Source of the DNA: Toxoplasma gondii ME49
Taxonomy: Eukaryota; Apicomplexa; Conoidasida; Eucoccidiorida; Sarcocystidae
Reading direction: 5' to 3'
Length of the DNA stretch: 64,000 bases
Assembly: GCF_000006565.2 (NCBI RefSeq)
Contig: NC_031480.1
Location: 4,375,529 to 4,439,528, forward strand
Each line of letters starts with the position of its first letter. Within the stretch, counting starts at the first letter, position 1. Below are positions 60,032 to 64,000 of the stretch, piece by piece. Below the pieces are notes generated by a model, which was not told where the DNA came from, made no database searches, and saw only the letters and a program-made list of their open reading frames with translations. The position numbers and the translations under genes are program-made.

Positions 60032-62456
60032 GGTGCCGGAGAATGTGAGAGGCGGGCGATGACAGTATTTCACAGATCATTCACTTTGAAAAGTGTCGCC
60101 GTCCGCCACCGCAGACTAGGACAAAAACATCAGAAAAAGGAAAGGCAGGCGGAGACACGGACTACACTAGCAATGAACAGCGCGCTGCCGTGTGGATGGC
60201 GTCCGCAGAGATTTCTGGTGGTCTTCAGAACACCTTTCGGGGAACTGGCCGTCATGACCACCAACTGGGACGTGGTAAGAAAGTATGCCTTTAAACGCTT
60301 TCCTGTTGACCACAAACAACGGAGACGCGGGAACATTCGCGCGAGCAGGCAAAAATAGTTGTTTTGCACACTTAAGGGAATTCCATGGCACATGCGACGA
60401 ATTCCGGGGGAGTGATATCTAATGGGAAAAGGTCTCCTACGGGAAACACTCGATGACTTTTATTCCGACAGTTCCTTCCTGCCCCAGACAGAGTACTGGG
60501 ACAGGTGCTACGAATCATAGCTGGTAGAGATCAGTTCCAGCGTACCATGCCGGCAAGATGTTTTCCTCCTGAAACCAACGGAATTTCCGGAAATGCACCA
60601 TTGTATACAGCTTGCACTGGCAATTGACCCTCGCTGTTTGTTGAAAAAGCAAAGCATAGCTGTGCTGATGCACTACCTCACCGCACACCCACCTTTTCAG
60701 CTTTGCCCAGCGTCGATTTTCGGTCACCTGTGACGGCTGAGCCTGCTCAACTTCTAAGCCCCATACGTCAGCGAAAAGTGCAGAACGACTTGATTGGGAA
60801 AATGCCAGTTCGAATTCAGTCTCTCGACATGTGCTCATGTTATGGTTTTGTAACTACCTCGTGCGAGCTATCCACAAACGGTAGGGAAGTGTTTTGGACT
60901 CAACGCGAACACACGACTTTGGACGCGGTCTCATCTATTCTTTGACGTCGTTAAATTTCCCTCCCCCCACCGATTTGTTGTCAGAGACTCTGCACACCTG
61001 TGTCACTTTATTAAAACTGTGAAATATACCTCTTGCTTATTACCAGGTACCTGCGCACCGCATCAACCACGTGAGTAGGCTCGCCCGAGTCATGCACTGT
61101 GTAGGATTTTGTGAGGGCGTCATCACTCTGTGCGTTGCAAAATGACGGCCACGTTCCTGATACCTAGTCTTCGAGCAAGACGAAAGGTTGACGCTGATTC
61201 CCAAAGCAGGGACGCGGAAACGGTAGAATTTTTGGACAGCATGAGAACTGGCGTGGGCAGCTCAAGCTAGGGGAGCATCGCGTGTGCGTCAAACTTAGCA
61301 GGCAGCCAGCGTTTCAAGGCAGCATATTTTAAGACGGACAGCTCATATTTTGTCCCTCTGCTGCTTGAGAGTGTGTCCATGGAAATGCAACATATGGAGA
61401 AACGACGAATCTTGCTATGTCGCAATTTCGTTTGCTAGACTTTATACACCCGGGCAACTGCGAACTGAGACGGAAGGCGCAGCTGACTAGGCTAACCAGC
61501 AGGCGCGGCCTTACTGGGAAAGCTGTGCGCCGTGCTACAGACAAGCGGCCCACATCTCCGGACAAGCCAACAAAAAATAGTCACTTTTTGTCTTCCATTC
61601 TCTCACACAACTTTGACACCGTAGGAATTTGCTGTGTCGCCGACAGTTTTCCGTCGCTGTCAGTAGTCCCACCTGGAGTAAGCTATTACATTCTTGGGGG
61701 TACTCCCGATGATCTGTTCGCTGTTGCAACAGTTCGTATCGATAGTCTCGCCAGAACAGGACTAGGTATTCGCATCTCGATGCATGCTCGGCAAGGCAAC
61801 ACCTCTGAGCGTCTTTTCCAGGACGAGGACCCCCCTTTGGTATTCGTCCTGACTTGGTACCTGCTCTATTGTTTATTTAATTGTCGGGCACGATAGCGTG
61901 AGTGCACTGCAATTTATTGTTGGATGTGACCGTTTCCACATGTAACAAATGCGACGTGATCACCCTTTCTTCTGCGGTTGAGGATCTGTGGCCGGTCAAC
62001 AGAAGCACCAGAGACGACGCCGGCCGCTGTCTACACTAACCAGAGTTACTTCTGTGGGGATGCCGGACGTGCTGTCTACCAGCGCGTACACTGGTGGAAA
62101 TTCGAGGAGTATGATTCTCTTGAGTCCGCACCGCTGGTATACCTTCGCAGACTGTTATCTGTCCCCGTTTCTCGCCTCCTGCGGGTTTGTTCGATTGCGA
62201 TATTGTGGACAGTCAATCGACAGGTGGTGCAGTGTTGTCTAGATGTCACATCGACATCATGACTTCAAGAGTTATATAACCAAGAAACAATACAGTGAGC
62301 ACGCGGCGAACCCTCAAGTTCGACGTTGCCCGCGTCCTTTTTGGATTATTCCGAGTGGCAATTGCCTGTGCTGCGAACCGGCCAGCAAGCATTCTGTCAA
62401 CCGCGTCGCAGCTGCTGCTGTGGCAGATACTAGTCGATGCTGTTTGCGGTGATACA
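60032..62456. promoter_or_regulatory. Divergent intergenic region of 2.4 kb
   Basis: The PIH1 gene (minus) and the hydrolase-like gene (plus) diverge from here, so both promoters are expected. Open frames of 80-160 codons (for example 61417-61896 plus) lack splice signals that link them to anything, and their composition is mixed. I call no gene. Confidence 0.45.
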
Positions 62457-63979
62457 ATGAGCAGCGCGGCAGATGATGAACTACCTCGGATTCTTTTCCT
62501 TCACGGGTGAGAATATTTTGGTCAACTACCCTTTTCCTGACACCAACCTCTTCATAGCCGCGAATTCCCAGATTTGCACTGCAGTTGGGGACGGTGAACA
62601 GAAGATGTTTATCGACGGGGGGTAGTGTGAGGTGTGGCATACGGATAACATGCCGAATAACTCAGCGAGAAAAGTCTGCTGCTCAGAGAACACTCGAGGA
62701 GTCCGGCCTTGCGTCTGTAGAGTTGGCATCGTAGGAAGCGGTTGTATTGTCTTCCTCACATTCGGGTAAGATTTGCAGCCTGAATGATCACGGGGTGCAT
62801 TCTGTTGTCCCTGCATGTCTCCAATTCGTTACATTCAACACTTCCTGATTTGGCTTTTTTCGGCATTGTTGGGTGCAGGATGGATGGAGGCCCTGCCGGT
62901 AACAAACAACGGCTTCTGCAACGCGCCGTGGGGAGAAGCAACTTCCTGGCGCCTGATCTGAAGAGCCGTAAAATCGTCCTGCTGTACACGATCGCCTTTG
63001 GTGGCTTCGTGACTCTGATTCTCGGTTGCGTCGTGTAAGCTTGTTGCTTCTCACGAATTGTCCTTGCTATGCCGCAGTTGCAGGGGAAGGCTACGCAGAT
63101 GATTACCCCGTGACGACGCAGTATCGGTTATTTCCTACGATATATCATATGGCCATTTGTCTCCATGTTTTTTTTTCGTAGTACTGCGTTTTCTTCAGTC
63201 TGCCAAGTGGCATTGTCCACTTAATTTATAAGGTCCCTACAACATCGTCAAAGGATCGCGCAAACACTGGTCATTTGCTTCGACACGTTTTTAGGCAGTC
63301 CTGGCAGTAATTGTCAACTATGACCTGTTCCTTAAAATCGTACGCCGTGTGGTTTTTGTTGATCTGAATTCTTCAGGCTCTTCTGGATATTCACTGCTCA
63401 CATCCATGCTATCCTTTTCACCATGGCTGCGGTAAGGCTCAATTCGAGCGGGCGCACGTGGGAGGGGGGGACAGTATTGTATAAACGAGTCCATTGTGGT
63501 AATTCTGCTTCTCTCAAGTGAAAATGAAACGGATAATCGCGCTCTAAGTGTCGGGTCTAGCATTGTGACGCTGATCTGCTGGGGCTCCTACGCGGCTACT
63601 TCTGTGACCTCTTCTCGCCGCGCGCACCGTTCCTGTTATCGTGCTTGTTTTGCAGTAGGAAGCGTTCGTTGTTGTCGACTACAGCTTGATTGGAGTTGGG
63701 ATTTATGACTATGTGTAGCATTGATGTGGGAGACAACATGTAGACAGTTTTATTGCCGCCTGCGTTCCGCCCAGACTAAAACATGGACCTACTCAGACTA
63801 GTTCATTGGGTGAGTGTTACTTGCGGATCGTGTCCGGTTTCGCGAATTGGTCTAGGTCCGTGGATCATTGTGTGAATTGAACAAACGAACATTATTTTTT
63901 CTGTGTCCGCAGGTCCCCGTCTGCTTTCTCGCGTATTACTTGACTGGTCGGTGGTTGTCATCACTTATACTGACCACAG
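62457..63979 (+). CDS. Alpha/beta-hydrolase-like membrane protein, 5' part
   Basis: Partial gene running past the right edge. Proposed exons are 62457-62506, 62879-63034, 63377-63431, 63659-63712 and 63913-63979, phases agreeing. The N terminus reads MSSAADDELPRILFLHGMD, then GGPAGNKQRLLQ and FLAPDL. A beta strand ending in LHG followed by a Gly-rich loop, and a later APDL strand, is how alpha/beta-hydrolase esterases (YqiA/UPF0227-like) begin; HG would be the oxyanion-hole motif. The catalytic Ser elbow would lie further downstream, outside the window. Unusually, the next exons code for hydrophobic stretches (IVLLYTIAFGGFVTLILGCVV, then LFWIFTAHIHAILFTMAA), which look like membrane helices inserted where the hydrolase lid might be. 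Exon 4 uses an AG right after another (CAGTAG), so that border is less sure. Alternatively this is a multi-pass membrane protein with a chance HG motif. Confidence 0.5.
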
Positions 63980-64000
63980 GTGTTCGCGAGGCATCTGCGG

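Overview
The window is eukaryotic nuclear DNA. It is best explained as a piece of a chromosome of Toxoplasma gondii or a very close coccidian relative (Neospora, Hammondia). The evidence is a protist-type calmodulin, a compact ribosomal protein eL33 gene, many introns with GT..AG borders, GC-rich exons set in introns full of (TA)n and pyrimidine tracts, frequent TGCATGC and WGAGACG promoter words, and very long Arg/Glu/Ser-rich extensions on conserved proteins. The species is inferred; I could not search a database. Exon borders were read by eye from splice signals, phase agreement and family similarity. Every multi-exon model given for a complete gene closes as a whole number of codons.

Layout from left to right. 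(1) 1522-8213, +: a 7-exon, about 1,348-residue protein with a mitochondrial-type N terminus and helical repeats of the organellar HPR/RAP kind. (2) 9257-15160, -: a 9-exon, about 1,128-residue protein with a signal peptide and many short beta-rich, glycine-punctuated repeats, read here as a secreted beta-solenoid. I recognise no family, so this is the best candidate for something undescribed. (3) About 15530-16583 (perhaps to 16885), +: a small unrecognised gene. (4) 16937-18583, -: calmodulin, 3 exons, complete. (5) 18584-21742: a 3.2 kb spacer holding a 146-bp inverted repeat pair and a perfect 22-bp palindrome. (6) 21743-23469, +: ribosomal protein eL33/RPL35A, 3 exons. (7) 23470-26711: a spacer. 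(8) 26712-38341, -: a giant (about 1,996-residue, 14-exon) CDK9/CDK12-like kinase with two insertions in the kinase domain and an 839-residue charged tail. (9) 41944-46987, +: a 428-residue PDIA6/P5-type protein disulfide isomerase with a C-terminal KDEL. (10) 48567-60031, -: a 13-exon, about 1,238-residue PIH1-domain protein resembling Kintoun/DNAAF2. (11) 62457 to the window end, +: the start of an alpha/beta-hydrolase-like protein with hydrophobic segments, running off the edge.

The genes do not form a pathway; each has its own promoter, as is usual in this genome. Functions cover the mitochondrion (1), the secretory pathway (2 and 9), calcium signalling (4), translation (6), transcription control (8) and flagellar dynein preassembly (10). 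Adjacent pairs are often convergent (1/2, 3/4, 6/8, 9/10) or divergent (2/3, 8/9, 10/11). Introns and spacers carry many (TA)n, (CA)n and (CT)n microsatellites. I found no rRNA, tRNA, CRISPR array, insertion sequence or bacterial-type gene.
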